Positions 46,433-59,053 of a stretch of 64,000 bases of DNA are shown piece after piece. Source of the DNA: Oxytricha trifallax. Its lineage: Eukaryota; Ciliophora; Spirotrichea; Sporadotrichida; Oxytrichidae. Within the stretch, counting starts at the first letter, position 1. Each line of letters begins with the position of its first letter. A model generated the notes under the pieces. That model saw only the letters and a list, made by a program, of their open reading frames with translations, did not search any database and was not told where the DNA came from. The DNA is taken from contig ARYC01000315.1 in assembly GCA_000711775.1 (NCBI GenBank), positions 62,001 through 126,000 on the forward strand. The letters run 5' to 3'. A program made the position numbers and the translations under genes.

Positions 46433-49400
46433 TAGTAATTATGAAAATTAAATTTTTATTAAATTTTAATTAAATAATTAATTAAATTAATATAACTTTA
46501 AGAAATTATTAATTCAATACAAGAAAAATTTTAAATTGAAATGATTGTCGAAGGATTTTACTATATTAATTCATAAATATCTATTTCTTAGATATTTTTG
46601 GTGATTTTACAATCTTATTAAAGCTTTACTTATTTGGATTTTAAATTGAAAATAAAAATTTTTAATTTTAATGGATAAGCTTATGACTACATTGTAAATA
46701 TTAAACCTAAGTATTAAAAGTTTCTTGTAATATTGTTTATAACTGCTTTAATTTGAAGACAATTTAAGATAGAAATTTAATAATAAAATTATGGAAAATA
46801 TCAACAGGCATTTTCCAATACAAGTCAAGAAATCATTTTTTTTAGATACGTACAATAGATATTATCACACTTACTCTAAATATAATTTATTTAATAGTCA
46901 CCGGACCCCAGTTAAAATAGCAATTTAAGAAGTATTCTCAAAAGTATGTAATATTTAAGTGCCTAGAGTATCTAGCATATTATATTAAATCTTTTCTTTC
47001 CTTTTGCTATGAATATTTACCAAAAGTACATCAACTTAATAGTTTATTTAAGTTAGCATTAATTTTCTCTTGACTAATTTTTATGAAAAATATCTATAAA
47101 TAAGAGTGATTGGAACATTTTGGAGGTCTCTACGATTATAATAAATATTTTAACAAAAGGTTTATAAAATTAGACTTCATAAAAAATCATTATAGGTTTA
47201 ATCCATAACAGTTATAAATCTAAGTTCAATCATTCTAATTCCCAAATAATGCTGTTGACTTTTGATGCAATAGTTTAATACATTTCACAATTCTCTCTCT
47301 TTCATTTGAAATATCTAATGATGGTAACCAAGAATACTTAGAAATAAATTACAAATAATTCTTTGTAATTTTATAATTAAGCAAGATTAATATCATTCTC
47401 AATAAGTTTAGCAGACAATGAAAGTAATATTGAGAAAACATAAATAAGTAAAAACAAATTCGGTGCTAAACTTTCTTAAAATTTTAGATTGCTAAAATAC
47501 CTTATAATTTTATGTCCAATAATAAAAAATCATATTTTTTCGAATAAAATTATAAGGGAAGCGTTCCCATTCATATTATTATAAAAAGTTTTAAGGAATT
47601 TTTTCTAAGAAGTATTTTTTGGGGACCGTTTCCTGCCTCCATTCAATATCCTCCTCATGAAAGCTTAATGCCTTCTTGATATTTTCATTAACTTAACATT
47701 CAAAATAAAACTAATATTTTTTAGGAAAAATATATTAGACCAATCTCAATTACCATAATCAGATTTTATCAACATTTTTTCTTTTATATAATGATTAAGC
47801 TTAAATTTTTTTCTTTCTCTAACTATAAATAAGAAACAATGTTACAATGATAAAAATATTTTTGTAATCCGAAAATAAATAATTACTTTAAAATTTATGA
47901 TAAAGATTTTTAGAGATTAGGTAATTTTTCACATTTTAAGTAAAAAGAAGGAAATTACCTTATTGGGTGCATATTAATTTTGAGCAAGGAAATATATTTT
48001 ACTTCAATTATTAAAATTAATTCAATACTTCCTAATAAATTAAAGCCTAAACAAAATATATAAGTTTTAATTTATGAATGTTTCATTAAATATTTTTACA
48101 GATAGGCTGATCATATAATCCTAACTTCAAAATCATATCATTCAAAATACACAAAATCAATAAAAAATTAATAAATTGGAAATTGTTCTTAGTGAAATAA
48201 TGTTGAATTTTAAAACTCATAAAATTTGAAATCCAATGGAAAACATAATTTAAAATCATATATATTGTTTTAAGCTAAAATGTTGATCAAATTCATGCAA
48301 ATTACAATAGTTTTACATTGAATTACTTGAGAAATTCTTCATTATTTAAACAATTTGATATATTCAAAGAGGCTTATCAAACAACTCAAAGAAAAAGGTT
48401 ATTATTTTTATAAAAGTAATTTAATTTTCTTTTTTTATTATTACAACAAAAAAATGAATTTAAATCCTTTGAATATACAAAGCATTAAAGTATATTAAAA
48501 TTTATATATACTCAATTTTAATAACATTAATTATTAAATTATTTAGGTCTTAATTAAAATAATTAAAAATAATTAATTATTTCATGAATTAATATCATTA
48601 AAAGATTTAAATCATTATAACTATTTTATTGTTAATAAAAAAAAATTGACATCAGCTGTTTGTTCTAAGAATAAATAATATTATAATAGTAAAAATATAA
48701 ATAAATTAATAATAAATTGATTTAATAAATTATTTTTAAAATATAAAACTAAAAATAAAATATATACTAATTTACTTCTTATTTTTATTGGATAAATTTT
48801 GAATAATAATTATTAAATTCTTAAATGAGTTATATTAATAATTAATATTTTTGATACATTTATTATTAATTTATAAGCTCATGCCTTGGAGAATTATAAC
48901 ACAATAATAATTAAAACCCATAAGAAATTTCTTTTTAAAAAAACTAAAAACTATAAATATCTTAATGCCTCTTTATTAATAGTTTAATTTCCAAAGTTTC
49001 TCCATTCGAAGCTCCTTAGCACAGTAATAAAAATTTAATTTTAGCAGGATAATTTACAACTTATATACTTTTTATAAATAAATAGATTTCATTCTGAAAA
49101 ATAGATTAATAAATATATATTTTTCTAAGAAAAACAATTAAATAATTAATAATTTCTATTAAAAAGTTTAATTAAATTCTAATGCATAAAATATAAAACT
49201 TAAAAATATCAAATTTTTAAATGTTTTCTAAATATTATCATTTCTCGATCTTTTGATTATAAATGATTGTATACTTATTTCTAAAAAGATATGCAATTTT
49301 TATTTATTATATAATTTTTATCTCATAAGATTCTTATTATTAGAAACTTAATAAAGTTTAATTATATTCGATAAATTATAATTTATAAGTTTTGATAATT

Positions 49401-50893
49401 TTTAATGTTACCTTTTTTAAGATTATCTGGTTAAAAATTAACTACTTTTTAAAATTTAATAAAATAGTGAGAAAAAAAAATTAAATGCGATTTAGCAAGT
49501 TAACACATTATATTTTTAAATTATTGATGCAGAAATGTGCAAACTAGAGTGGTTTATAGTTTTGATATTTGTTACTGTACACAATTTAAAAATAATTTAA
49601 ATATTCTAAAACTTATTTTGGATTAGTTGCAATGATTAATAGATTCTTATTTTTCAAAGTTGTATTTTTATTACCATATTAATGAATTTTAAGATAACGC
49701 TATTCAATTCATATTCAGATAATAAAACCATACTTCATTTATTAAAATTTTAAATCAGGTTTAATTTATTCAAAACCATAACTAGTAGAGGTAAATATTT
49801 TTCATATTATTTAAGAGCAATTAATTTTAACATTAAGCTATTTTTAGAAATTTTAAAGAATTTTATTTATTATTTTAATTTATATTCAAATATTAATTGT
49901 AAGCAATTATTAATTTAATTAAAGTTCATCATATAAATGTCAAGAATTTTTCTATCCATTTTAGAATATTTTATTTAAACAACGAATCTATATGGCTCTA
50001 TCTTTCTGGAAGTATTTTATTTGTTATTAATTCCAGAATAATCACTTTAAATAAATATAACTGTTTTAAAAAATATTGCTCAAAATTATGATATTTAATT
50101 AAATTATAATTATTCATATTTAATTTAAAAACAATTAAAACAATTTTAAATACTTATATTTAATTTATTTTGATACATTTATGTGATTTATCTTTTATAA
50201 ATAATTCAGTATTTGGCCATACTTTAGTTATAATTCTCCTCTAATCAACTATTATCTTTTATAAAAATTAAATCTTTAAAACAATTAGCAAAATCATTCC
50301 ATTAATATAAAAAAAAAGATATAATGTTTTATAGTAATTTATTATCTAAAAATTTATTAATAAATTCTATAATTGCTTTCTTTCTAATAAAATAAAATAT
50401 TATATTCTATAATAAATTATTTATTAAACTATTTATAAGTTAATCTATTATATTTTAACAATTACAAAGATAGTATTAATATACATAAATAATATTTTGC
50501 AACATTTAACTTTATAAATTAAATTGTTTTTTATTTTTTGATAATTATTATATTATTAAGACAAGGGAAATCATTGAAAGTTCTAAAAAATAAATAATTT
50601 ATCATTAAACCTAGAATTTTAATTATTATAATTTTATATTGCTTATTTTGTTAATTTTAATGAATTATTTCAAATTAAATATTGAAAAATTTTAATTTTA
50701 GAAAAAAACTAATTAAAAATTCTTAACAAAATATCAATTAAAATTTAAATGTAATATGAACAGTCAAATATTACACAATATCTTTTTTGAATATTCTATG
50801 AATTACAAAATTAAATTGCTTAACTTTATAATTAAATTAAAGCTCTAAATATCACGCAAACACCAATAAATTTCAATCTTTAAAACATTAATA
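46433..50893. other. AT-rich non-coding DNA
   Basis: About 4.5 kb with no supported gene or repeat. A G-rich spot 'ttttggggaccgtttcctgc' at 47619-47638 faces 'gaagcgttccc' at 47560-47570 but does not form a proper terminal inverted repeat. Confidence 0.45.
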
Positions 50894-51298
50894 TCATTAC
50901 ACTGAATTAGAAAACCTTTTATTCGAACTTTGCAATTTTTACATTAATTATGATTTATAATTTGATTTAATTATTTAAAAAAAAAATATTATATTTTTCA
51001 CTTTAATTATTTTCAGTATTTCTTTTAACTATATATATTTGATATTTTATTAAAAAATTCTAAAAAGATTTTTATCAAGCTCTTGATCAAGCTTTAAAGA
51101 GTCAAAGAGTTGTCTTTTTTTAATTGTATTATATAATTTATTATAATTAATATTAAAGATTTTTAAAACTAATTCTATTTCATTTTTCAAACAATAATTA
51201 AATATAATTATTTTATAAAGATTTAAAATAAAATATTTATAATATTTAATTTTCCATAATGGCAAATATTGAATAATTGTTATTTTATTTGTAAACAT
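50894..51298 (-). CDS. Long open frame in ciliate code, doubtful
   Basis: ATG at 51298 runs 134 codons to TGA at 50894-50896 with TAA/TAG as glutamine. The middle has somewhat balanced residues (Lys-Lys-Arg-Gln-Leu-Phe-Asp-Ser-Leu-Lys-Leu-Asp-Gln), but the rest is Ile, Lys, Asn, Tyr and Phe rich as in random AT-rich DNA. With TGA as the only stop, frames of this size are expected by chance in a window this large. I list it only because it is longer than most and ends cleanly. Confidence 0.12.
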
Positions 51299-52811
51299 TA
51301 TCCTTTATTTATGTAAAATAATAATAAATTTAATTCCATATTTTAAAAGCTTTATATATATATTATTTTTCATTTTTTTAGAACAAAAAAATATATCTAA
51401 TAAAGTTTATATTTTAATTTCTTATATCAAATATAGGGAATAGAATCTAGAAAATCGAAAGAAAACATATTAATTTAAGAACTATTATTTTATTTATTTT
51501 ATAAAGAATATTCTTCATCATTAAATTGCGATTATTAAATAAAATTGCATTCTCTTTAATTATAAAACTTTTTTTATTTTTTTCTCCAAATAATTAATAT
51601 TATATTTTACTAATATTTTTAACAAGATTACTTTACCAATATATATTAATTTATATATTTGAATAACTTTTGTTGAATATAATTTTGTATATTATTACAA
51701 TAAAATATAACTAAAAGAATATTTATTATCAATTAAGTTTAAATTAATATTATATTTCTACCACAGCCATAGTTTATAAATAATTATAATTAATATAGAT
51801 AATATTGATAAAAACATTTAAACTTTTAATTAAATTATATTTATCTAAACAGAAAAAAAATTGTTCTGAATTTGCAACTTCATTTGACTAGATTATCAGT
51901 CTTAAAGATACTTCCTTTTTGTTTTAAATTATATAGAAAAAGTTTTATTTATCTTGTTTTAGAGTTCACTCAATTTTAAATTTTGAAAATAAAATGGGAA
52001 TTATATCATAATTAATAAATATTTGATTATAAAGGGAAAAGTATAAACATTCGTTCAAATCTTAAAGATGATCATGTCGATTAAATGAATAAAAGATAAT
52101 AAATATATAGAGCAATTAATTATAATATAGTTAAATAGTATTTTTTATTCACACTGATGTCAAAAGTTCTAGGATGCAAGTGGTACTGAATAAATTTAAT
52201 TTATGAGTAAAGGGATAAGCTTATTTATTTATTTAACTAATATAATATTAAATATCTTATATCTAAATAAATAATTATATAATTAATTAAAATTAAATTA
52301 AAACATATTTAATTATTTTAATTAATTATATATTTATATATTAAAATGTTATAAGGATTCAATCATCTCCTGATTCTGTAATATTTATTTAATTGTATAA
52401 TGTAGTAATTAATATTTAATTAAATCTTAAATTAATCAAATATTAATAAATATGATGCAAAGCCTGATACTTTTATAATTTTTATTACATTAAATTACTA
52501 AAAAGCTAAAATTAAGCTTATAACAAAAAAACATCAAAATGAATAAAATAATTTTAAAGTTAAAACTAAATAAAATATTTGTAATATTTTTAATATTAAA
52601 TTTGAAAATGCCTAGTTAAAATATTTAGGTTAAAAGTAAACCAAACAAAGATTCATTTTCAATTTTATTGTAGCATATATTAAAGGAATAAGATAAGTTG
52701 GTATTGTTGTTCTGTGTTTGTAGTCATAATATATTAAAAGTGAGCTATATTTATATTTTATGCTTAATCTTCAGAAGTTAATAATTATAATATAACAAAT
52801 TTATTATTTAT
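51299..52811. other. AT-rich non-coding DNA
   Basis: No gene, repeat copy or inverted repeat recognised. Confidence 0.5.
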
Positions 52812-53820
52812 TATTAATCTAGTATAATTGAAATGGGGAGACAGTTAAAAATTAATGAAAAAAGAAATCAAATATAATTATGTTCATATGAATATACATT
52901 AGTTAAGATCAAACTGTAGCTTATTTGAATTAGAACTTAAATCATTCTGTTATAACTTTAATATATTAATCAAACATGGAAATATTAATTTTTTGTTTTT
53001 TTCAACTTTTCCATTTCATTTCTATTTTAGGGCATCTAACTGTTTGTTGCTGTAGTAATCTCTGAGTTTTCCAAAAAATTAATTTTGAGATATCTTCAGG
53101 ATATCTTCTTTAGGTATCTTCAGGGTATCTTCCTAAAAAAATGATTATGATTAATTTCAAAAAGTACAAAAATAACAATAGCAGTAGTAATAACAGCAAC
53201 AATAATAGCAATAAAATTATTAAAATTAGCTGGAATTACAGTGCTGTTTAAATTCTCATAGAATTTAAAAAATATGAAAATTAATGATTTTTACTTACTT
53301 TATCATCATTGTTATCATTGTACTCTACTTCATTTAATCGTTTAACTTGAATTTTTTTGAAAATTTGGATTTTTTAGAAAAATCCCAGCACTGTAATTCC
53401 AGCTAATTTTAATAATTTTATTGCTATTATTGTTGCTGTTATTACTACTGCTATTGTTATTTTTGTACTTTTTGAAATTAATCATAATCATTTTTTTAGG
53501 AAGATACCCTGAAGATACCTAAAGAAGATATCCTGAAGATATCTCAAAATTAATTTTTTGGAAAACTCAGAGATTACTACAGCAACAAACAGTTAGATGC
53601 CCTAAAATAGAAATGAAATGGAAAAGTTGAAAAAAACAAAAAATTAATATTTCCATGTTTGATTAATATATTAAAGTTATAACAGAATGATTTAAGTTCT
53701 AATTCAAATAAGCTACAGTTTGATCTTAACTAATGTATATTCATATGAACATAATTATATTTGATTTCTTTTTTCATTAATTTTTAACTGTCTCCCCATT
53801 TCAATTATACTAGATTAATA
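52812..53820. mobile_element. Very large palindrome (1009 bp) with 435-nt arms
   Basis: The left arm (52812-53246) and right arm (53386-53820) have the same length and appear identical as reverse complements, flanking a 139-nt loop. The ends are 'tattaatctagtataattg' and the complement. Inside each arm is a short tandem array of 'gatatcttcaggatatctt' type units (53087-53132 in the left arm) and a CAG/AAT-type triplet tract (53170-53220). No frame looks coding. Structure suggests a foldback transposon, though a palindromic duplication is not excluded. Confidence 0.85.
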
Positions 53821-54889
53821 ATATAATTGACTATTAATAATCTTATATTTTATGATCGATATAATTAAAAATTAATAATTAATAATTTATCATTAATTTT
53901 AATATGTTCAATTATTATTACATAAAGATTATAACCACTTAATTGTATTTTATAATTGCATAAATAATATATTATAAAATAAAAATATATAATGATTGAA
54001 AAATATTTTATATATTTACTGCTTCATCTACAATATTTTTGTTTAAGTTCAATTGTTTTAAATCTCAAACAATCCCTTTTAATAATATCTAGATTGAAAT
54101 CTTAATACTTATTAAATTAATTATCTTAAAATCAAAATAATATAAGATTTAAAGGATAAATTATTATTAAATTAATAATTTAATTATTAAATAATCTTAA
54201 TTAACAATAAATTAATACTAATTTTAAAGTAATGCTGATTAATATTTAAATTGACTTAGTGAGTCTTACTAATCAAACTTTATAACTTAAGCTAAAGCTA
54301 CGAAGCAATTTTGAGTTCGATGTGGATTTGGCTATTTAATCATAAAACATAATAAGATTAATTTTAAGATTGCATACAAGTGGTCTCTCCGTATTAGAAC
54401 AGTTTAAAGCTCCCTAAATATGAAAATACAAATAAGGGGAGAGAACTTTTAAATGTATCAGAAATAAATGTAATTTTACAAGGAATAAGAAACTAATTAT
54501 ATAATAATCAAGTTGTATACCCTCTATAATTATTAAATAAAAAATGTGTAATTTTATTATTTTGCTTATAAATTATTTATATTGTTTAATTTTTTAAGTA
54601 ATTTAACTTATTTACTAATTTAAATCTATAACATCTTTCTTTTGGGATTTATGTAAAATTAATTAAACTTTAAAATTATTTTTTAAATAACTTTCAATCT
54701 CATTCAACCTATAAAATTATTAATTGAAGTTTTGCTAGTAGTTAATTTATTGATGATGAAAATATTCCTCCTTTTTTAAAGATAGTGTTTAATAACAAAA
54801 ATGCAAGACTAATATTTGCTAAATTAAAGCAGGATTTCATTTATATTATGGGATCATTATAAATGCCTTACATGAATCAATATTTAGCA
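53821..54889. other. AT-rich non-coding DNA
   Basis: No gene or repeat recognised. Confidence 0.45.
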
Positions 54890-54904
54890 AATCTTAATCA
54901 AGCC

Positions 54905-55166
54905 GATTTATTTTATCTTAAGATTTAAGTTTGCTGGTGTATGAAATCAATTATATATAAAATCTTCACTTCATTTATTTTTTTTATTTTATCCAGCTAA
55001 AGATATAAGATGTTATATGACATACCTTTCTCATACTTTTTTCTCTCCTTAGGTTGTAACAATCTTCAAGAATTTTAGATATCATTTTACTAAACACAAA
55101 GTAAACATCTAAAATAACAATTTTAATCTCATCCACTCTAATTGCTCTTATTCTGTTAAAATGCAA
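54905..55166 (-). CDS. Possible gene segment with 29-nt intron, unrecognised
   Basis: The minus-strand frame from about 55166 encodes 50 residues of plausible composition (Ile-Arg-Ala-Ile-Arg-Val-Asp-Glu-Ile-Lys, then Lys-Ile-Leu-Glu-Asp-Cys-Tyr-Asn-Leu-Arg-Arg-Glu-Lys). It reaches GTATGT...CTTTAG (29 nt, about 54998-55026). Removing this interval continues the frame for about 30 codons to TGA. Upstream, GTAAGTAAATAAC...GTGCAG (about 55215-55250) could be another intron. No homology recognised. Confidence 0.25.
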
Positions 55167-55474
55167 AAAATAATATTAATTAAATTATGGCTTTAATTCT
55201 AGAAATACCTAATCTGCACACAATTAATATTTAGTTATTTACTTACATTTAAAAAATAATCAAAATAAGAAATATTAATTTCTTATAAAAATATGTAAAT
55301 TTGATTCTGTTAATTAATGAGTATACCTTTGCGATTCATGTTTTAAGAATGTAAATATTGATTGAGGATCTCATTAATTTAGATAGGAACTAGGTTTATT
55401 TTAAAATAAGTAAGAATACTCTTAGTTTGTCTTAGACTTTGTAAGTATGGATGGTATAAATCATTGATATATAA

Positions 55475-55666
55475 TTCTCAGCACTTTATTTTGTCAAAGT
55501 ATCTCATAAATATTTTCTTAATAAAATCTTCTACTTTTATTATGGTATAAGCTGAAGTCTCAATTGCACAAAGTAAATCAAGGTATCTCTTAATTGATTT
55601 AGTACCTTTTTGAGAGTTGAAAAGCTTTACTTCCAAATTATTGATCTCAAGATTGGAGTATGCCAT
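55475..55666 (-). CDS. Possible small gene (62 aa), unrecognised
   Basis: ATG at 55666 opens 62 codons closed by TGA (55475-55477) with no reassigned stop codon used. Composition is balanced for this AT-rich region (Leu-Glu-Ile-Asn-Asn-Leu-Glu-Val-Lys-Leu, then Tyr-Leu-Asp-Leu-Leu-Cys-Ala-Ile-Glu-Thr). It may be an upstream segment of the gene suggested at 54905-55166 on the same strand. No domain recognised. Confidence 0.28.
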
Positions 55667-57060
55667 TTTATTTTTAAGATTTGCTTTTTATTCAATCTAT
55701 GTTGTAATTATTTAATTATTTTCCACATGTATTAAAATTATGCTTGAAAATTATTCTAGTGAAATCCAGAATAATTATTAATGCCATTCTTAGATCATAC
55801 ATTTTTAATTTATTGAATGTTCTTAACTTTATTTTATTGCTTCAATTTACTCTTTTAATTCTATTTATAAAACTACTTTATATAATGATTAATTATGTTT
55901 CATATTCAGTTAGTTATAGATCTAATTATTATATTAAATGCAAATATTAATTTAACTAATTATATTTAAATAAAACATTGAATAACAGTTGTAATGGATA
56001 ATTAAAAGCACACTTTTAAGAAATATATATTTATCTCCAATCTTTATTAAAATATGGAGTTATAAATTTAGAATTATGTAATTAATTTTTCCATCATTAT
56101 ATGTACATTTAATATTAAGTATGAGCATAAATCTGTTATTACTGCACTTTCGTTGTTAATCAAAGGGGGATCTTTATTTGACTTAAAATATTCCTACTTG
56201 ATGTTGAAATTTTTTTATTTATAATTATTTTTTTATTTTTATCAATATAAAAAATCCACTTTATTCTTTTCTTATGATGGTAAAGGTTTTCTTATTTACG
56301 TTTTTTAATATAAATTTAATATATTTTAAATCTGTTTAAATTTAGTCTCATAAATATTAAATGAACACAAGCCTATCTTGAGTTCGAGTTGCTTAATCTA
56401 CTCTTTTAAAACATGTCCTTTGCACTTCAAATTAAAAATGAAGTGTACACCTAGTTGAACGAGTTCCACTCAATTTAACTCTCATATATAATAGTAATTA
56501 CTCAAAAAATCAATAAAATATATTTAATTCATGATTAAAAAGTAATTTTAAGTCTCTTTAAATATAAATTAATTTATAGGAAAATATCAAATAAATATTA
56601 AAAATAATTAATTTGAATTATATTTAATTGTATAATCTTTTTAATATTTTAATATGATAATACTATATCATTAATAGAATTTTAAGATATTTATAGATAA
56701 TTTTTTTGTTAGATTGTTTATATTAAAATTTAAAAAGTAATTGTCCATTAAATATATTATAATTTCATTTTGTAAATATTAAGAATAAATCTAATAAATG
56801 TTTAAAATAATATTGTTAAAATACATTTGAAATGGAATTTTTAGATAAATGCAATATGATTTTCAAATTTATTAATTATAACTGCCTCTAATTAGGAATG
56901 TTACTAATACAAATTAGATTTAACTTTAATTATGACCAAATAAAAAAAATAAAAATATATATAATAAAGTGTAGATTGTGCAAATTGTGCAAATTTTATT
57001 TATTTATAAGTATAGGGCAGTAGTCTACACATTTACTATATTATATTATTAGAATTATTT
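55667..57060. other. AT-rich non-coding DNA
   Basis: No gene or repeat supported. A 68-codon plus-strand frame at 55744-55950 is low-complexity Ile, Leu and Asn and is not called. Confidence 0.45.
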
Positions 57061-57149
57061 TTAAAAATGGTTATAAACTTTGAATTTTTAAGAGAATGGA
57101 GATCTTATAGCCTTAAGATGCTGAAGTTATATGATAAATTTGGAAAATG

Positions 57150-57559
57150 TCAAACTAAACAAAGAAATACAAATTTAAGATGGAATTCTTCTTGAAGGTT
57201 ATTGGCTAAGTGGGTATAAGTATGATTGAGAAAATTCATAAAATATTTGTAGAAAATCAACCATTTATAGCTGAAGTGAATGTGTTCGAGAATAAGACTT
57301 AGAATATTAGTCATTTTCACATTCAGGTATCCAACGATTGCAGCAGAATTACTCGAGAGTATTTTAAGAACAAGAAAAGAGGAGGATACTTGATGTTTCA
57401 AAGAATAGGCCTCTAGATGAGTGATTAGAACATTAAGACCGCACAGGAGTTTTGACAATGCACAAAGTGCTCTCGCATGTCTTTGGAAATCCCGAGGTGA
57501 TGTTGCTTGAATATGGAAGGATTGCGGCCAGGAAATCACTACAGCAGATACAGCTAGTA
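57150..57559 (-). CDS. Possible downstream exon of the RNB exoribonuclease
   Basis: A minus-strand frame free of all three stop codons runs about 130 codons to TGA, just downstream of a likely intron (57560-57616). It is less AT-rich than its surroundings. Arg-Ala-Leu-Cys-Ala-Leu-Ser-Lys-Leu-Leu and Asn-Val-Lys-Met-Thr-Asn-Ile-Leu fall at places where RNB proteins have 'L-x-x-L-(A/S)-K-x-L' and 'K-x-T-N-x-L', but the match is weak and the flanking residues are not typical. It could be an unrelated MDS, or the coding strand could be the other one, where a TAG-containing frame is also open. Confidence 0.28.
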
Positions 57560-57616
57560 CTATAAAAAAGAAATTATAAATACTTAGAGCAGCTGCTAAT
57601 TAGATTACTTACTTAC
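57560..57616 (-). other. Probable intron in the RNB gene
   Basis: On the minus strand this starts GTAAGTAAGTAA and ends with a T-rich tract and ATAG, typical spliceosomal ends. The triple GTAA makes the exact donor ambiguous by four-base steps. Confidence 0.4.
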
Positions 57617-57882
57617 TTGTAAAATGAGCTTTTACTGGACTGAGTTTCTGCTATCGATTTCCCAAACTACACTAAACACGAGTCTCTCAGTTCCACCACT
57701 AATTTTGCATATATTTTCTGTAAGCAACCCCGGCAACATATCAATTCTTCTATCAACCATATAAACATTAGTGCATCTCTTTGCGGCTTCTTTATCTATT
57801 TCTGAACCTGCCTTCACAAAATGAGTAACATCTGCAAAATGTTCACGAACTTAATAAATTCCGTTTAGTAGAATTCTGAAAT
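57617..57882 (-). CDS. RNB-domain 3'-5' exoribonuclease fragment (DIS3/Rrp44 family)
   Basis: The minus strand encodes part of an RNB catalytic domain. Visible pieces are [16 protein letters not shown] (family: H-(I/V)-A-D-V-(S/T)-x-F-V), then [20 protein letters not shown] (family: A-x-x-R-x-T-S-V-Y-L-x-x-R-x-(I/D)-M-L-P) and FSVVWEID. Such enzymes degrade RNA, as the exosome subunit Rrp44/DIS3 or its relatives. The fragment begins at the AAT duplication of TBE-3, so upstream coding sequence is either across the transposon or in another MDS. The metal-binding aspartates that come earlier in the domain are not in this segment. One TAA is read as Gln near the start. Downstream a GTAAG...ATAG interval suggests an intron. 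The upstream 'GVH' of the family is replaced by Arg-Glu-His, so slight decay or divergence is possible. Confidence 0.75.
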
Positions 57883-58002
57883 CAAAACCCCAAAACAACT
57901 GAAGTTGTTTTATTGATTAAAGTAGACTATTACAAAATGCTTTATTAGGTTTTAATTGGGTTTATGTAGGAAAATGATTTAAATGTAATGAAAATTAGAG
58001 TT

Positions 58003-58200
58003 TAAATGAGAGGTTTGGAGTCATTATATGAAGTATATAAATCTGCTGTTTAAGTTGCGTTATGGATGTGATGATTATAGTCAAAATTTTAAACCTATTT
58101 TAAATTACACTTCTATATCAAGGCTGCTTCATAAATCTTATGCCACTGTTGGTCTCACTGCTTGTTAGTCTTGAATTTATAAAAGATATCAACTTCGTTA
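58003..58200 (+). pseudogene. TBE-3 transposase remnant (N-terminus only)
   Basis: It begins Met-Arg-Gly-Leu like TBE-2 and aligns at DNA level with the first 190 nt of that gene ('tttaagttgcgttatggatg', 'tcaaggctgcttcataaat'). A frameshift early in the gene brings in TGA. The remainder, including the DDE region, is missing. Confidence 0.85.
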
Positions 58201-58229
58201 TAAGAATAAGAGACCATAAACGAATTTTT

Positions 58230-58644
58230 AAGACAACAAGAAGCAAAAAAAATACAGCGAAGAAATAACAAAGATTTTCCATCAATTCATGCAAAAGACA
58301 TTAGCTAAAAAGAATTTCGTTGATTGCTTTCATCGATTTCAACTTAAATAAATTCAGACTTGTTAATATTCACTGAGATTTCTAGATAGTTTGGAATCTC
58401 TGCAAACTTTACATTTTAAGTTCTCAATGCTTGCTTGATTCACTTCGCAGAGTATTGCACTTAGATATGAAATTATAGTACCTTCCGTCGTTGGTAAGAA
58501 CAAACCAACTAAATAATCAAAATTAGTTACTATAAATTCATTACGTTATTGCACCAAGTAGCGATTCAAATCCTCCTTGCTTCTAAATCTTTGAATCAAT
58601 TCTTGTGCTTGCACTTTTTTAATTGCATCATTCATTGACTCCAT
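58230..58644 (-). pseudogene. TBE-3 22 kDa gene remnant
   Basis: ATG at 58644 (Met-Glu-Ser-Met-Asn-Asp-Ala) starts a clear homologue, with the first intron conserved in position and length at 58509-58544 (36 nt). After the Glu-Gly-Thr-Ile-Ile-Ser-Tyr-Leu core the frame decays. The C-terminal half, including the conserved Asp-Ala-Gly-Ala-Gly segment, is absent, consistent with the internal deletion. Confidence 0.8.
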
Positions 58645-59053
58645 CTTGTTTACAGATCTAAGAAATGATATTTAAATTTAAATTCATTGATTTCAATTAT
58701 ATACATCTGTATAACTTATTATCAAATAGGGGCAACTTAAATGAGGTAAATCTCTAATAAGGATATGGACAAGGACATGAAAACTTGTCTCATACTTAAA
58801 ACTTAAGAGAAATATATTAATTTTTACTATATAGTTCCATATTTTTTAATATAAATTGATACTTACTTAATTAGCAGCACCGAAAGTAGAAATTGTTACT
58901 TTCTCAGCCATATTTAGAGCTGGATCGTCTCTTAGCACTTATATTTCTTTACTAATACTCAAAAAACTTCCTTTTAAACTTTTAGGCTTGCAAAGCTCTC
59001 ATATAAGCACTTAGTTATAGAGGCATTTTTATAATTTTAAATTGAGGTTTAAA

